NCBI RefSeq assembly: GCF_022802975.1
Contig: NZ_JAFEVZ010000012.1
Location: 97,613-161,612, forward strand
Source: Flavobacterium pectinovorum
GTDB taxonomy: Bacteria; Bacteroidota; Bacteroidia; Flavobacteriales; Flavobacteriaceae
DNA: 64,000 bases
Direction of reading: 5' to 3'
Below are positions 24,624 through 33,430 of the stretch, one piece after another. Numbering within the stretch: position 1 is the stretch's first letter; every line of letters starts with the position of its first letter. The notes beneath the pieces are model-generated. The model did not search any database, had not been told where the DNA came from, and saw only the letters and a list, made by a program, of their open reading frames with translations. Both the position numbers and the translations under genes were made by a program.

Positions 24624-25427
24624 TTAGTTTAAAATATAGCGCTGCACAACCTCCGCAACACCATCATCATTATTTGATGCTACAATTACATTTGCTCTGT
24701 CACGCAATTCTGGCGTTACATTATCAACCCAAACACCTAAACCTGCATATTCAATCATGGTTAAATCGTTTCCTGCATTCCCTACAGCAATAATTTCACT
24801 TTGATGAATATTTAATTTCTCTGCTAAGATTTTTATACTTGCCGCTTTATCAATTCCGTATTGGGCAGCTTCAAGGAAGAAAGGCTTAGACATCGCAACA
24901 CTCAAATGAGGCATTGCAGCTTTCAAATCTTGTTCTACTTCTTTTAAATAAGAAGGATCTTCCAGCAAAATACATTTTACAGCTGGTTTAGTAACTACAG
25001 CTTTAAAGTCGGAAACTTTATTGTGTGGTAATCCTGTAATTTCTTTTTCGATTTCGATATACTCAGAATCAGTTTCACTCACAATTTCTCCATCAAGATA
25101 AGTAATGATATGCGTTTTCATTTTTACGCTGTAATCATATAAATCATGAATTTGTTGCGTTGTTAAACATTGCTCAAATAATACGATATCATCTTTTACC
25201 GTACTAATTACAGCACCATTGAACGAAATAATATAAGAATCATTTAAGTCTAATTCTAATTCTTTAGCATAAGCAGTCATGGCAGATGTAGGCCTACCCG
25301 AAGCCAAAACCACATAAACTCCTTTTGCCTGAGCTTCAAGAAGTACTTTTTTATTTAATTCCGAAATTTTATGATCGTCTGTCAACAAGGTGTCATCCAT
25401 GTCGAGCACTAACATTTTATATTGCAT
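24624..25427 (-). CDS. Cof-type HAD-IIB family hydrolase
   Basis: A 267-residue phosphatase of the haloacid dehalogenase superfamily. Motif I is LVLDMDDTLLTDD (nucleophile Asp), motif II ASGRPTS, motif III a lysine in GIDKAASIK, and motif IV GNAGNDLTMIEYAG. The type IIB cap covers about residues 85-190. It is close to YidA, which acts on sugar phosphates. It overlaps no gene but is 8 bases from the GNAT gene, so both are likely in one transcript with the DUF2007 gene 66 bases upstream. Confidence 0.92.
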   Translation of the reverse strand: MQYKMLVLDMDDTLLTDDHKISELNKKVLLEAQAKGVYVVLASGRPTSAMTAYAKELELDLNDSYIISFNGAVISTVKDDIVLFEQCLTTQQIHDLYDYSVKMKTHIITYLDGEIVSETDSEYIEIEKEITGLPHNKVSDFKAVVTKPAVKCILLEDPSYLKEVEQDLKAAMPHLSVAMSKPFFLEAAQYGIDKAASIKILAEKLNIHQSEIIAVGNAGNDLTMIEYAGLGVWVDNVTPELRDRANVIVASNNDDGVAEVVQRYILN

Positions 25428-25493
25428 TTTTTTGGTTCTTATTTGTTAGCCCTTAATCTTTATAAGTAATAGATAATAAGTCTGAAAACTTTT

Positions 25494-25712
25494 TTAAATA
25501 CTCATCCTAAATTCTTCAATTACCGGATTTGCCTTTGCAAAATCAGTTTCCTGAATAAAAATTTCAACAGCCAGATCAGTTCCTCCAAAACCTCCTAAAC
25601 GAGCCGACTGAATATTATCTTTTTTTACTGTTTCTATTCCTGCTCTCTCTAATCTTTCCTGCAGAGCAATGGCTAATACTTCACTTCCTGAAAACGCCTT
25701 CATTAATCCCAT
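25494..25712 (-). CDS. DUF2007 domain-containing protein
   Basis: A 72-residue soluble protein of the putative signal-transducing DUF2007 family. The pattern is FSGSEVLAIALQERLERAGIE, then FGGTDLAVEIFIQETDFAKANPVIEEF, which is a PII-like beta-alpha-beta layout. Some members are thought to bind partners for regulation; the role here is unknown. It sits between the HAD and hydrolase genes in the same direction, with spacing of 66 and 30 bases. Confidence 0.85.
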   Translation of the reverse strand: MGLMKAFSGSEVLAIALQERLERAGIETVKKDNIQSARLGGFGGTDLAVEIFIQETDFAKANPVIEEFRMSI

Positions 25713-25742
25713 GACATTTATTTTTTATTATTATTTTATTCT

Positions 25743-26558
25743 TTATTGTAAAATTATTTTTAACTGATTTTGAAAATCATCGTTTTCATTTACACCAATA
25801 TGTCCCTGATTTTGCAGTGGATAAAAATTGGCGTTTGATTTTAAAAGTTTTTTTAACCGAACAGAATTATCAAAAGAAATTAATTGATCGTCTGTTCCGT
25901 GAAAAATATAAACCGGTGCTTTTACTTTTGGCAAATACATGAAAGTATCTAAACGAAACTTCTTCATAAAATTAGGAAAAAAAGGAACTTTCCTGCTTGA
26001 TAATTCAGTAAAACTAAAATAAGGAGATTGTAAAATTAAGGCTTTTGGGTTGTTTTCAGAAGCTAAAATTGTGGCCAGCCCTGAACCAATGGAATAACCT
26101 GCAATGGTAATTTTGTCTTCTGAATATCTTTGCTTCATTGTTTTATAAACTGTCGCGACATCCTTATTTAACTGTTCTTCGTTTTCTATTTCACCTTCGC
26201 TTTTTCCGAAACTTCGGTAATCCAAAATAAAAATATCATATCCTAATGAAGTGTAAATTTTAGAAATACTTCCCCAGGTTTCAAGTGTTCCTGCATTTCC
26301 ATGAAGATAAAACACCAAACCTTTGGAATGTTCTGCCTTAAATAAAAGTCCGTGAAGATTTACACCATCAAAGGACTTAATATTACATTCTTCAAATTTA
26401 CTATGATATTCAAACTGATAGTTTTTTGGAAGAGACGAGCTTTGAAAAATCATTCCAGTTTGATTAAAATATACATAAGAAACAGTGATTACATAAACAA
26501 CAACGAAAAATACTAAAAGTACGATCGTTAAAAATTTAAGTGTCTTTATCATTTCCAT
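25743..26558 (-). CDS. Membrane-anchored alpha/beta hydrolase
   Basis: A 271-residue protein with one N-terminal membrane helix (residues about 7-28) and an alpha/beta-hydrolase domain. The oxyanion region is VFYLHGNAGTLETW, the nucleophile elbow GYSIGSGLA (Ser), the acid Asp in FHGTDDQLIS and the base His in NQGHIGVNEND. It resembles BEM46-like serine hydrolases, probably lipase or esterase. It lies in the five-gene minus-strand run, 17 bases from the helicase stop-to-start junction. Confidence 0.88.
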   Translation of the reverse strand: MEMIKTLKFLTIVLLVFFVVVYVITVSYVYFNQTGMIFQSSSLPKNYQFEYHSKFEECNIKSFDGVNLHGLLFKAEHSKGLVFYLHGNAGTLETWGSISKIYTSLGYDIFILDYRSFGKSEGEIENEEQLNKDVATVYKTMKQRYSEDKITIAGYSIGSGLATILASENNPKALILQSPYFSFTELSSRKVPFFPNFMKKFRLDTFMYLPKVKAPVYIFHGTDDQLISFDNSVRLKKLLKSNANFYPLQNQGHIGVNENDDFQNQLKIILQ

Positions 26559-26575
26559 GTAATTTCTAAAACTGA

Positions 26576-27238
26576 TTATTCCTCTTCTATATCATCCTCT
26601 TCTTCGTCCAATTCCTCTTCACCTTCTTCATCCATATCAAACAAATAAGGTTCTAAAAGCATTTTATCAGCAAGAATTTCGATACGCTCTGTTAAATTTT
26701 CAGTAAAAATCAAACGCTGTGTCTTCGCAATACTGTTTGAAATACGCATGATCTTAGTTTCGTGACGCAATTTCAAAATTGGATCTGCATCATCCAGAAT
26801 AAACATTTTCAAACGATTAACATTATAACCTGCTGTAGTAAACATATCGCTCAGTTTATTTGGGGTTCCGATTAAAACATCAATTCCGGTAGAAATGTAG
26901 TTTTTATCGTAATCCATATCGCCTTTGTCATGGACTCCGTAAACTTCAAGATTGGTATATTTTCCGTACTTTTCAAAAAGTTCTTCCATTGCCAAAACCT
27001 TTTCTTTGTCTTCAACAATGATAAGGGCACGCGGTGATTCTTCTGTTTTTCCAGCCAATTGCTGGATCACATTTAATACGATCGCAGTAGTTTTTCCGCT
27101 TCCTTTTCGAGAAACAACGATGGCATCTGCTCCACTTTTTATCGTCGAAAAAGTTTCCATCTGCAAAACATTTGCTTCCGTTAAACCATTTTCAATTAAG
27201 CCGTCCTGTAACTTTTCGTTTATTTTTTTTAGTTTCAT
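26576..27238 (-). CDS. Single-domain DEAD-box-like ATPase (half helicase)
   Basis: A 220-residue protein matching only the first RecA-like domain of DEAD-box helicases. Walker A is SRKGSGKTT at residues 43-51, the Ib-like motif is GTPNKLSD at 124-131, and motif II is DDAD (149-152) instead of DEAD. The second RecA domain, which carries motifs IV-VI, is absent. Residues 201-220 are almost all Asp/Glu. It is unlikely to unwind RNA by itself. It may bind RNA or a partner through its acidic tail. The gene is complete, with no sign of frameshift after the stop. Confidence 0.8.
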   Translation of the reverse strand: MKLKKINEKLQDGLIENGLTEANVLQMETFSTIKSGADAIVVSRKGSGKTTAIVLNVIQQLAGKTEESPRALIIVEDKEKVLAMEELFEKYGKYTNLEVYGVHDKGDMDYDKNYISTGIDVLIGTPNKLSDMFTTAGYNVNRLKMFILDDADPILKLRHETKIMRISNSIAKTQRLIFTENLTERIEILADKMLLEPYLFDMDEEGEEELDEEEDDIEEE

Positions 27239-27245
27239 TTTTTTA

Positions 27246-27333
27246 ATGCTTTAAGCTTTAAGCTATATGCTCTAAGCAAAAATTATTTATAATTTTAATT
27301 GCCTAAAGCCTAAAGCTTAAAGCCTATTGTGCA
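27246..27333. repeat. word-type inverted repeat
   Basis: Repeated TTTAAGCT and TAAAGCCT words flank the palindrome AAAATTATTTATAATTTT. It lies in the spacer between the half-helicase and the response-regulator gene, both minus strand. Confidence 0.7.
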
Positions 27334-27339
27334 AAGCAC

Positions 27340-28503
27340 TTATTTGCTTGCAAACATTTTCACGTCATTTTCAGAGATTTCGTTTCCTCCCAAAATAATC
27401 AATCTTTCAACCACATTACGAAGTTCACGAATATTTCCTGTCCAGTCGTATTCCTGCAATAATTTTATGGCTTGCGCCGAAAATACTTTCACCGCGTTTC
27501 CTTGTTCCGAAGCAATTTTCTCTGTGAAATGATGAATCAAAGCCGGAATATCATCACGTCTTTCGTTTAATGGCGGAACTTTAATCAAAATTACAGCCAG
27601 ACGATGGTATAAATCTTCACGGAAACGACCTTCGGCAATTTCTGTTTTTAAATCTTTATTGGTTGCAGCCACAACACGAACATCCACTTTAATATCTTTT
27701 TCGGCTCCAACTCTTGTAATCATATTTTCCTGCAACGCACGCAAAACTTTGGCCTGTGCCGAAAGACTCATGTCACCAATTTCGTCTAAGAAAATTGTTC
27801 CTTTGTCTGCTGCTTCAAACTTCCCTGCACGATCTTTCACCGCCGATGTAAAAGCTCCTTTTACGTGCCCAAACAATTCGCTTTCAATTAATTCACTCGG
27901 AATCGCTGCGCAGTTTACTTCAATTAAAGGAAAATTGGCACGCTCACTTTTTTCGTGTAACTGATGTGCCACTAATTCCTTTCCGGTTCCGTTTGGTCCC
28001 GTAATCAAAACTCTGGCTTCGGTGGGAGCTACTTTGTCAATCATCACTTTTATATGATTGACAGACTCACTCTCCCCTACCATTTCGTAGTTCTTGCTCA
28101 CTTTTTTCTTTAGAATTTTATTCTCAACTACCAGTTGTTTTTTATCTAAAGCATTTCGAACCGTATTCAGTAAACGATTTAAATCCGGCGGTTTTGAGAT
28201 ATAGTCAAAAGCTCCCAAACGCATCGTATGAATTGCCGTTTCCATATCACCATGACCGGAAATCATGACCATCGGAATCTCTGGTTTGATTTTTTTCACT
28301 TCTTCTAAAACCTCAACACCGTCCATTTTTGGCATTTTGATATCACACAAAACCAAATCGTAATCGTTGTTTTTTATTTTTTCCAGACCTGCTGCGCCAT
28401 CTTCGGCTTCATCAACTTTATAAGAATCATTTTCCTCTGATAAAATCTTCACCAAAACTCTTCTGATCGCTGCTTCGTCTTCTATAATTAGTATTTTACT
28501 CAT
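27340..28503 (-). CDS. Sigma54-type response regulator lacking DNA-binding domain
   Basis: A 387-residue protein with a receiver domain (1-120; phospho-acceptor Asp54, Lys104) and a sigma54 AAA+ domain (about 140-375). Walker A is GPNGTGKE (169-176), Walker B TIFLDEIGD (236-244), and the sigma54-contact loop is GAFTSA (216-221), not the usual GAFTGA. The chain stops about 20 residues after the last AAA+ helix, so there is no Fis-type HTH. NtrC/NtrX-like proteins need this to bind enhancers; here it must act through another factor or without specific binding. No sensor kinase gene is next to it. Confidence 0.88.
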   Translation of the reverse strand: MSKILIIEDEAAIRRVLVKILSEENDSYKVDEAEDGAAGLEKIKNNDYDLVLCDIKMPKMDGVEVLEEVKKIKPEIPMVMISGHGDMETAIHTMRLGAFDYISKPPDLNRLLNTVRNALDKKQLVVENKILKKKVSKNYEMVGESESVNHIKVMIDKVAPTEARVLITGPNGTGKELVAHQLHEKSERANFPLIEVNCAAIPSELIESELFGHVKGAFTSAVKDRAGKFEAADKGTIFLDEIGDMSLSAQAKVLRALQENMITRVGAEKDIKVDVRVVAATNKDLKTEIAEGRFREDLYHRLAVILIKVPPLNERRDDIPALIHHFTEKIASEQGNAVKVFSAQAIKLLQEYDWTGNIRELRNVVERLIILGGNEISENDVKMFASK

Positions 28504-28508
28504 TCTTT

Positions 28509-28601
28509 TTAAGTTTCTGAGATTCTAAGTTGCTAAGCTTCTAAGTTTTTCTTTGATAGCTAAAAAACTTAGCATCTTAAAATCTTAGCCACTTAGCAGC
28601 T
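28509..28601. repeat. word-type imperfect inverted repeat
   Basis: CTAAG words (28509-28550) are mirrored by CTTAG words (28563-28601). It resembles the 4637-4702 element in word content, and lies between two minus-strand genes. Confidence 0.7.
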
Positions 28602-28610
28602 TAAAAAAAA

Positions 28611-29927
28611 TTAATATTTAAGCCACTTATACAATTCCTTCCAAGTTGGTTTTTTTCCGTACATTAAAATACCTACGCGGTAAATTTTTGCAGCAAACCA
28701 AACTACAAAGAAAAATGTAGCAAACAATAATGATACCGAAATTGCAATTTGCCACCAAGGCACACCAAACGGAATACGCATTAACATTACTATCGGCGAT
28801 GTAAGCGGAATCATTGAAAACACCACCGCAATAGTCCCGTGCGGATCATTCACAACAGTAAAAAAACCTATATAAACGCTTAAAATCAGCGGCATTATAA
28901 TTGGCAAAAGAAATTGCTGCGAATCAGTTTGGTTATCAACTGCAGCACCAATTGCGGCATAAAATGAACTGTATAAAAAGTATCCTCCAATAAAATAAAT
29001 TACAAAACCAATTATAATACTGGCGATTGGCAGATTCCATAATTCAGCTATATACATTTGTGCTGAACCTGAAAGCTCGTGTTGTGCAGATTGCATTAAC
29101 TCAGGAGAAATTCTAGCCGTTGGACCAACATTTACTCCAAAAAATGCCGACGCCGCAAACATCAATCCCAAACCAATTATTGCCCAAATCATAAATTGCA
29201 GAATTCCTGCAAGCGACGTTCCAACAATTTTACCAATCATTAACTGAAATGGTTTTACTGATGAAATAATAATTTCGATGATACGGTTTGTTTTTTCTTC
29301 AATGACACTACGCATTACCATGTTTCCGTAAATGATAATAAACATCATAATTAAGTAACCAAATGCGCCTCCAATTCCAATTTTGATCTCATTTAAACCT
29401 TTTATACTTTCCTCTCCCGAAGCTTTAACCAAATGAATATTGACATTTGACTGTGCTTTTTGAATTGCCAGAGTATCCAATTTAGCTTCTTCCAGATTTA
29501 GTTTTGTAATTTTTGTTCCAATGATATCCTGTGTGTTTTCTATAAAAGAAATACTTGGACTGCTATTCGAAATAAATTCAATTTTACCTTCTAAATCTTT
29601 AAGCTTATTTGTTTTTGGAATCACAATTAATCCGCTGAAATTTTCTTTTGTAATACTGTCCTTTAAAGCATTTACACCAATTTCAGATAAATTATAGTAT
29701 TTAAATTCAGCTCCTTTTTTATTTTCTCTTAAAAAATCGACAGCAAATAAACCAGTTTCATCATGAATGGCAATGCGTTTGGTATCTGCTTTCATCGAAC
29801 TCAAATAACCAATAAATCCGGCAATTGCCACAAACAAAAGCGGACTCAAAAAAGTCATGACAACAAAAGATTTATTGCGGACTTTGGCAATAAATTCTCT
29901 TTTTATAATCAACAAAATGATGCTCAT
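28611..29927 (-). CDS. ABC-2 type transporter permease (NatB-like)
   Basis: A 438-residue integral membrane protein. One helix near residues 18-40 is followed by a large extracytoplasmic loop (about 45-180), then five or six helices in the C-terminal half (GGAFGYLIMMFIIIYGNM, EEKTNRIIEIIISSVKPFQLMIGKIVG, ...). The EEKTNRIIEIIISSVKP segment is a recognisable NatB/YhaP feature. With the ATPase 76 bases upstream it forms one exporter. Substrate unknown: the B. subtilis relative exports Na+, but this is only similarity. Confidence 0.9.
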   Translation of the reverse strand: MSIILLIIKREFIAKVRNKSFVVMTFLSPLLFVAIAGFIGYLSSMKADTKRIAIHDETGLFAVDFLRENKKGAEFKYYNLSEIGVNALKDSITKENFSGLIVIPKTNKLKDLEGKIEFISNSSPSISFIENTQDIIGTKITKLNLEEAKLDTLAIQKAQSNVNIHLVKASGEESIKGLNEIKIGIGGAFGYLIMMFIIIYGNMVMRSVIEEKTNRIIEIIISSVKPFQLMIGKIVGTSLAGILQFMIWAIIGLGLMFAASAFFGVNVGPTARISPELMQSAQHELSGSAQMYIAELWNLPIASIIIGFVIYFIGGYFLYSSFYAAIGAAVDNQTDSQQFLLPIIMPLILSVYIGFFTVVNDPHGTIAVVFSMIPLTSPIVMLMRIPFGVPWWQIAISVSLLFATFFFVVWFAAKIYRVGILMYGKKPTWKELYKWLKY

Positions 29928-29984
29928 AAAATATTTTTAATTTTCAAATTTTAAATCCCAAATTCCAACTCTCATTTCAAATTT

Positions 29985-30023
29985 GGAATTTAATTATTGG
30001 AATTTAATTATTGGAATTTAATT
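29985..30023. repeat. 14-bp tandem repeat
   Basis: GGAATTTAATTATT occurs as two full copies and one partial copy. The stop codon of the ABC ATPase gene at 30004 lies within it, so the last codons of that gene are encoded by repeat sequence and copy changes would alter the C-terminus. Confidence 0.85.
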
Positions 30024-30948
30024 TTGTGTTTTCTGTAACTGTCTGAATAAAAATATCATTTACACTCGGAATCTTTTCTACGAAATGAGTTACTTGTCCA
30101 CGCTGTGTCAATATATGCAATAATTCGTTTGGCGTTGCATTTCCAATTTGGATTTCTAATTTCAAATCATCGTTTAAGGATTTAAAATTTGCCGTCGAAA
30201 CCGTAAATTTTTGTGTTATATCATACATCAGGCCTTCAACGTTGTTTGTCAGGATTCCAACCTCAAAACTGTTGGTTTTAAACTGACGTTTCACATCGCT
30301 GACCTTTCCTTCTATCAATTTATTCGATTTATGAATTAGAGCAATATGATCGCACAGTTCTTCTACACTTTCCATTCGGTGTGTCGAAAATATAATGGTA
30401 GCTCCTTGTTCTTTCAGTGCCAAAATTTCATCTTTGATAATATTCGCATTCACCGGATCAAAACCGGAAAAAGGCTCGTCAAAAATCAATAATTTGGGTT
30501 TATGCAACACACAAACTACAAACTGAATTTTTTGTGCCATTCCCTTTGAAAGTTCCTGAATTTTTTTGTTCCACCAACCCTGAATTCCCAAACGCTCAAA
30601 CCAATATTCTAACTGTGCTTTGGCTTCAGCTTTAGAAAGCCCTTTCATTTGCGCCAGGTACAGGCATTGTTCACCCACTTTCATAGAAGTGTACAAACCT
30701 CTTTCTTCTGGCAAATAACCGATGGTCTGCACATGTTTTGGCTGTAACTTTTCGCCATCTAAAATTACTTCTCCAGTGTCCGGAAGTGTAATTTGATTGA
30801 TGATTCGGATAAGAGAAGTTTTTCCGGCTCCATTTGGGCCTAATAGTCCATAAATGCTGCCTTTTGGTACATTCAATGAAACTTCGTTAAGCGCTACATA
30901 ATCGCCATATTGTTTTACGACTTTATGCACTTCGAGTAAGTTGCTCAT
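30004..30948 (-). CDS. ABC transporter ATP-binding protein (NatA-like)
   Basis: A 314-residue cytosolic ATPase. Walker A is GPNGAGKTSL (about 37-46), the signature is LSKGMAQKIQ, Walker B is LLIFDEPFSG, and the switch His lies in STHRMESVEE. The additional C-terminal region (about 220-300) is common to NatA/CcmA-type subunits. It pairs with the permease at 28611-29927. The last residues (LNSNN) are encoded by a 14-bp tandem repeat. Confidence 0.93.
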   Translation of the reverse strand: MSNLLEVHKVVKQYGDYVALNEVSLNVPKGSIYGLLGPNGAGKTSLIRIINQITLPDTGEVILDGEKLQPKHVQTIGYLPEERGLYTSMKVGEQCLYLAQMKGLSKAEAKAQLEYWFERLGIQGWWNKKIQELSKGMAQKIQFVVCVLHKPKLLIFDEPFSGFDPVNANIIKDEILALKEQGATIIFSTHRMESVEELCDHIALIHKSNKLIEGKVSDVKRQFKTNSFEVGILTNNVEGLMYDITQKFTVSTANFKSLNDDLKLEIQIGNATPNELLHILTQRGQVTHFVEKIPSVNDIFIQTVTENTKLNSNN

Positions 30949-31042
30949 GCTGTTCTTAAGATTTTCTGCTTTGCTTTTACCATTCTGGCGTAAGCGACTG
31001 TAAAAGTAAATAATTAGAAGCTAATCTTCGTCGTATTATGCA

Positions 31043-31079
31043 AAAAACCCATTCTAATTTTATGTTAGAATGGGTTTTA
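31043..31079 (-). terminator. terminator after dnaJ
   Basis: AAAACCCATTCTAA / TTAGAATGGGTTTT hairpin followed on the minus strand by T-rich sequence; 32 bases past the dnaJ stop. Confidence 0.85.
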
Positions 31080-31110
31080 TATTTATTTAAACATTTCTAA
31101 AAAGCTTAGA

Positions 31111-32220
31111 TTACGAAAACATATCTTTTACTTTTTCAAAAAATGATTTCTCTGATTTTTCAGGACTTGGAACAAAATGTTCATCATTTAAAGCATTCTC
31201 AAAGAATTGCTTTTGCTCTTTGTTTAATGTTTTAGGAGTCCAAACGTTTACATGAACTAATAAATCTCCGTTTCCATAACCGTTTATACTAGGAATACCT
31301 TTTCCTTTTAATCTTAGTATTTTTCCTGACTGAATTCCTTCTTCCAGTTTAATACGAACTTTTCCGTTGATGGCTTCAATATCTTTAGAAACTCCTAAAA
31401 CTGCTTCAGGAAAACTGATATATAAATCAAAATGAATATTTTCGCCTTCACGCTTCAAAAATTCATGTTCTAATTCTTCAATGGCAACAATTAAATCACC
31501 AGGAATACTATTTCCCGGAGCATCATTCCCTTTGTTAGAAACCTTCAACTGCATTCCGTCTACAACTCCGGCAGGAATTTTTATCGATACTGTTTCGTCT
31601 TCTACTACCATTCCCTGAGCATCTGCCTCAGAAGGTTTTCTATCTAAAATTTGACCGGAACCTCCACATGCAGGACAAGTAGATGCAGATTGCATTCTTC
31701 CTAAAATGGTATTGGTTACACGCATTACCTGTCCCTGACCATTACAAGTAGAACAAGTTTTATACGTTACACCTTTTGCCTGAACTTTACGTTTTACTTT
31801 TACTTTTTTCTCAACTCCATTTGCAATTTCTTCTAAAGTCAATTTCACTTTAATTCGAAGATTGCTTCCTTTAGCACGACGAGGACCGCCTCCGCCTCCG
31901 CCGAAACCGCCAAATCCACCACCAAAAATATCACCAAACTGACTGAAAATGTCATCCATATTCATACCGCCATGACCACCGCCAAATCCGCCGGAACCAT
32001 CAAATGCCTGGTGTCCATACTGATCGTATTTTGCTTTTTTCTGTGGATCGCTTAAAACTTCATAAGCTTCTGCCGCAAGTTTAAAGTTTTCTTCTGCCTC
32101 TTTGTCACCTGGATTTTTATCCGGGTGATATTTTAGTGCACTTTTTCGATAAGCTTTTTTAATTTCGGCAGCATCAGCACCTTTTGAAATGCCTAATATT
32201 TCGTAAAAATCTTTTTTCAT
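31111..32220 (-). CDS. dnaJ: Co-chaperone DnaJ (reduced zinc domain)
   Basis: A 369-residue Hsp40. The J domain has HPD at residues 32-34. The Gly/Phe region spans about 73-113 (FGGGHGG, GGFGGFGGGG). The zinc region has only two CxxCxGxG motifs, CSTCNGQG (156-163) and CPACGGSG (182-189); canonical DnaJ has four. The spacing matches motifs 2 and 3, so one zinc site remains. The C-terminal substrate-binding domains and dimer end are present. It delivers clients to DnaK and stimulates its ATPase. It lies 82 bases after grpE and probably shares its promoter. Confidence 0.95.
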   Translation of the reverse strand: MKKDFYEILGISKGADAAEIKKAYRKSALKYHPDKNPGDKEAEENFKLAAEAYEVLSDPQKKAKYDQYGHQAFDGSGGFGGGHGGMNMDDIFSQFGDIFGGGFGGFGGGGGGPRRAKGSNLRIKVKLTLEEIANGVEKKVKVKRKVQAKGVTYKTCSTCNGQGQVMRVTNTILGRMQSASTCPACGGSGQILDRKPSEADAQGMVVEDETVSIKIPAGVVDGMQLKVSNKGNDAPGNSIPGDLIVAIEELEHEFLKREGENIHFDLYISFPEAVLGVSKDIEAINGKVRIKLEEGIQSGKILRLKGKGIPSINGYGNGDLLVHVNVWTPKTLNKEQKQFFENALNDEHFVPSPEKSEKSFFEKVKDMFS

Positions 32221-32302
32221 AATTTAGGTTAAATTCCAAATCATAAATTCCAAATTTCAATTTTAAAAAAAAACTGATTTTCAGAATCTTATTTGCATTT
32301 TT

Positions 32303-32881
32303 TTAGTTTCCGATAACTACTTTAGGAAAACGAATAATTTTATCTCCTAATTTGTATCCTTTTTCAATAACATCAACAATTTTTCCTTTTAATTCATCAG
32401 ACGGAGCCGGAATTTGGGTAATTGCTTCAGCAAAGTCAGCATTAAAAGCATCACCTGCTCTTACTTCAACCTGCTCTAAACCTTTTGAAACTAAAGTGCT
32501 TTTTAGTTTCTCATGAATCAACTCAACTCCTTTTTTCAAATTTTCATCATCAGATTTGTTGATTTCTACATTCGCTCTGTCAAAATCATCCAGAACAGGA
32601 AGCATGGCTAACAAAACTTCCTGGTTTGCTGTTTTAAACAAATCCATACGCTCTTTTGAAGTTCTTTTTTTATAATTTTCAAATTCGGCAAATAATCTCA
32701 AAAACTTATCTTTTTCTTTTGCCAAGTCTTGAGCCAATTGCTCTTCAACACTTAATTCTTCAACAATTAACTGCTCTCCGTTTGCATTGTTTTCTAACGT
32801 TACATCATCTAATTCCTGATCGAATTCTGTATTTTCAGTAGTCATATTATTTGTATTTTTAAAAATATTCTTAAACTTCAT
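32303..32881 (-). CDS. grpE: Nucleotide exchange factor GrpE
   Basis: A 192-residue GrpE, which releases ADP from DnaK. The N-terminal coiled coil runs about residues 45-100 (VEEQLAQDLAKEKDKFLRLFAEFENYKKRTSKER). The signature segment is FNADFAEAITQIPAPSDELKGKIVDVIEKGYKLGDKIIRFPKVVIG at the end. The start at 32881 is preferred: a -7 box at 32906-32913 excludes the ATG at 32920. A later ATG at 32845 (MTTENTEF) is also possible. grpE-dnaJ order is common in Bacteroidetes. dnaK is not in the window. Confidence 0.94.
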   Translation of the reverse strand: MKFKNIFKNTNNMTTENTEFDQELDDVTLENNANGEQLIVEELSVEEQLAQDLAKEKDKFLRLFAEFENYKKRTSKERMDLFKTANQEVLLAMLPVLDDFDRANVEINKSDDENLKKGVELIHEKLKSTLVSKGLEQVEVRAGDAFNADFAEAITQIPAPSDELKGKIVDVIEKGYKLGDKIIRFPKVVIGN

Positions 32882-32905
32882 TTTCAATTTCTTTCTGTTG
32901 GATTG

Positions 32906-32938
32906 CAAAAGTACTGCCAAATCTTTTCAAAATGTCAA
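32906..32938 (-). promoter_or_regulatory. grpE-dnaJ promoter
   Basis: On the minus strand: TTG at 32938-32936, 22-base spacer, then TACTTTTG at 32913-32906. This fits TTG-N(17-23)-TAnnTTTG; the presumed start site is about 19 bases upstream of the 32881 ATG. Confidence 0.65.
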
Positions 32939-33133
32939 ATTGTCACTTTTATTACACAATGAACTTATAACTTAAAATTTCTTAAAGAAAAATTTAGTAT
33001 AATTTTAAGACTATTACGTTTTCGTTTGTTATATATTTGAGCCTGTAAACCAAATCAGTATTACCTATCAAAGTTTGAATTTAAGGGTTAGCCTCGGCTT
33101 ATATAAATTATTAATTCAAGTTTACCTTATATT

Positions 33134-33168
33134 AAAAAAAGCTTCGCCTAATTGACGAAGCTTTTTTT
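33134..33168 (-). terminator. terminator after tRNA-Trp
   Basis: AAAAAGCTTCG / CGAAGCTTTTT hairpin, ending 13 bases from the tRNA 3' end; the minus strand continues into T. Confidence 0.85.
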
Positions 33169-33180
33169 TATGTTTTTTTG

Positions 33181-33251
33181 CACGGGCGGAGGGATTCGAA
33201 CCCCCATCAACGGTTTTGGAGACCGCTATTCTACCCTTGAACTACGCCCGT
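33181..33251 (-). tRNA. tRNA-Trp (CCA anticodon)
   Basis: A 71-base cloverleaf. The acceptor stem is ACGGGCG / CGCCCGT with discriminator G, the anticodon loop is CTCCAAA, and the T-arm is GGGGGTTCGAATCCC. The CCA end is not encoded. It stands alone and is followed by a terminator. Confidence 0.95.
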
Positions 33252-33430
33252 AACTTAAGGTCGGCAAATTAAAAGTTTTTTTTCTTCTCTACCAACTATT
33301 TTATCCAGAGATTTGAAAAGAAAATCCTTTAAACATTAGCAATCTGAGACAAAAACCTCCATTCCAAACAGTTAACTTAATAAAGTTTTTTCAATTCCTC
33401 AAAATCAATTCGCTTATCACTAAAAAATTT

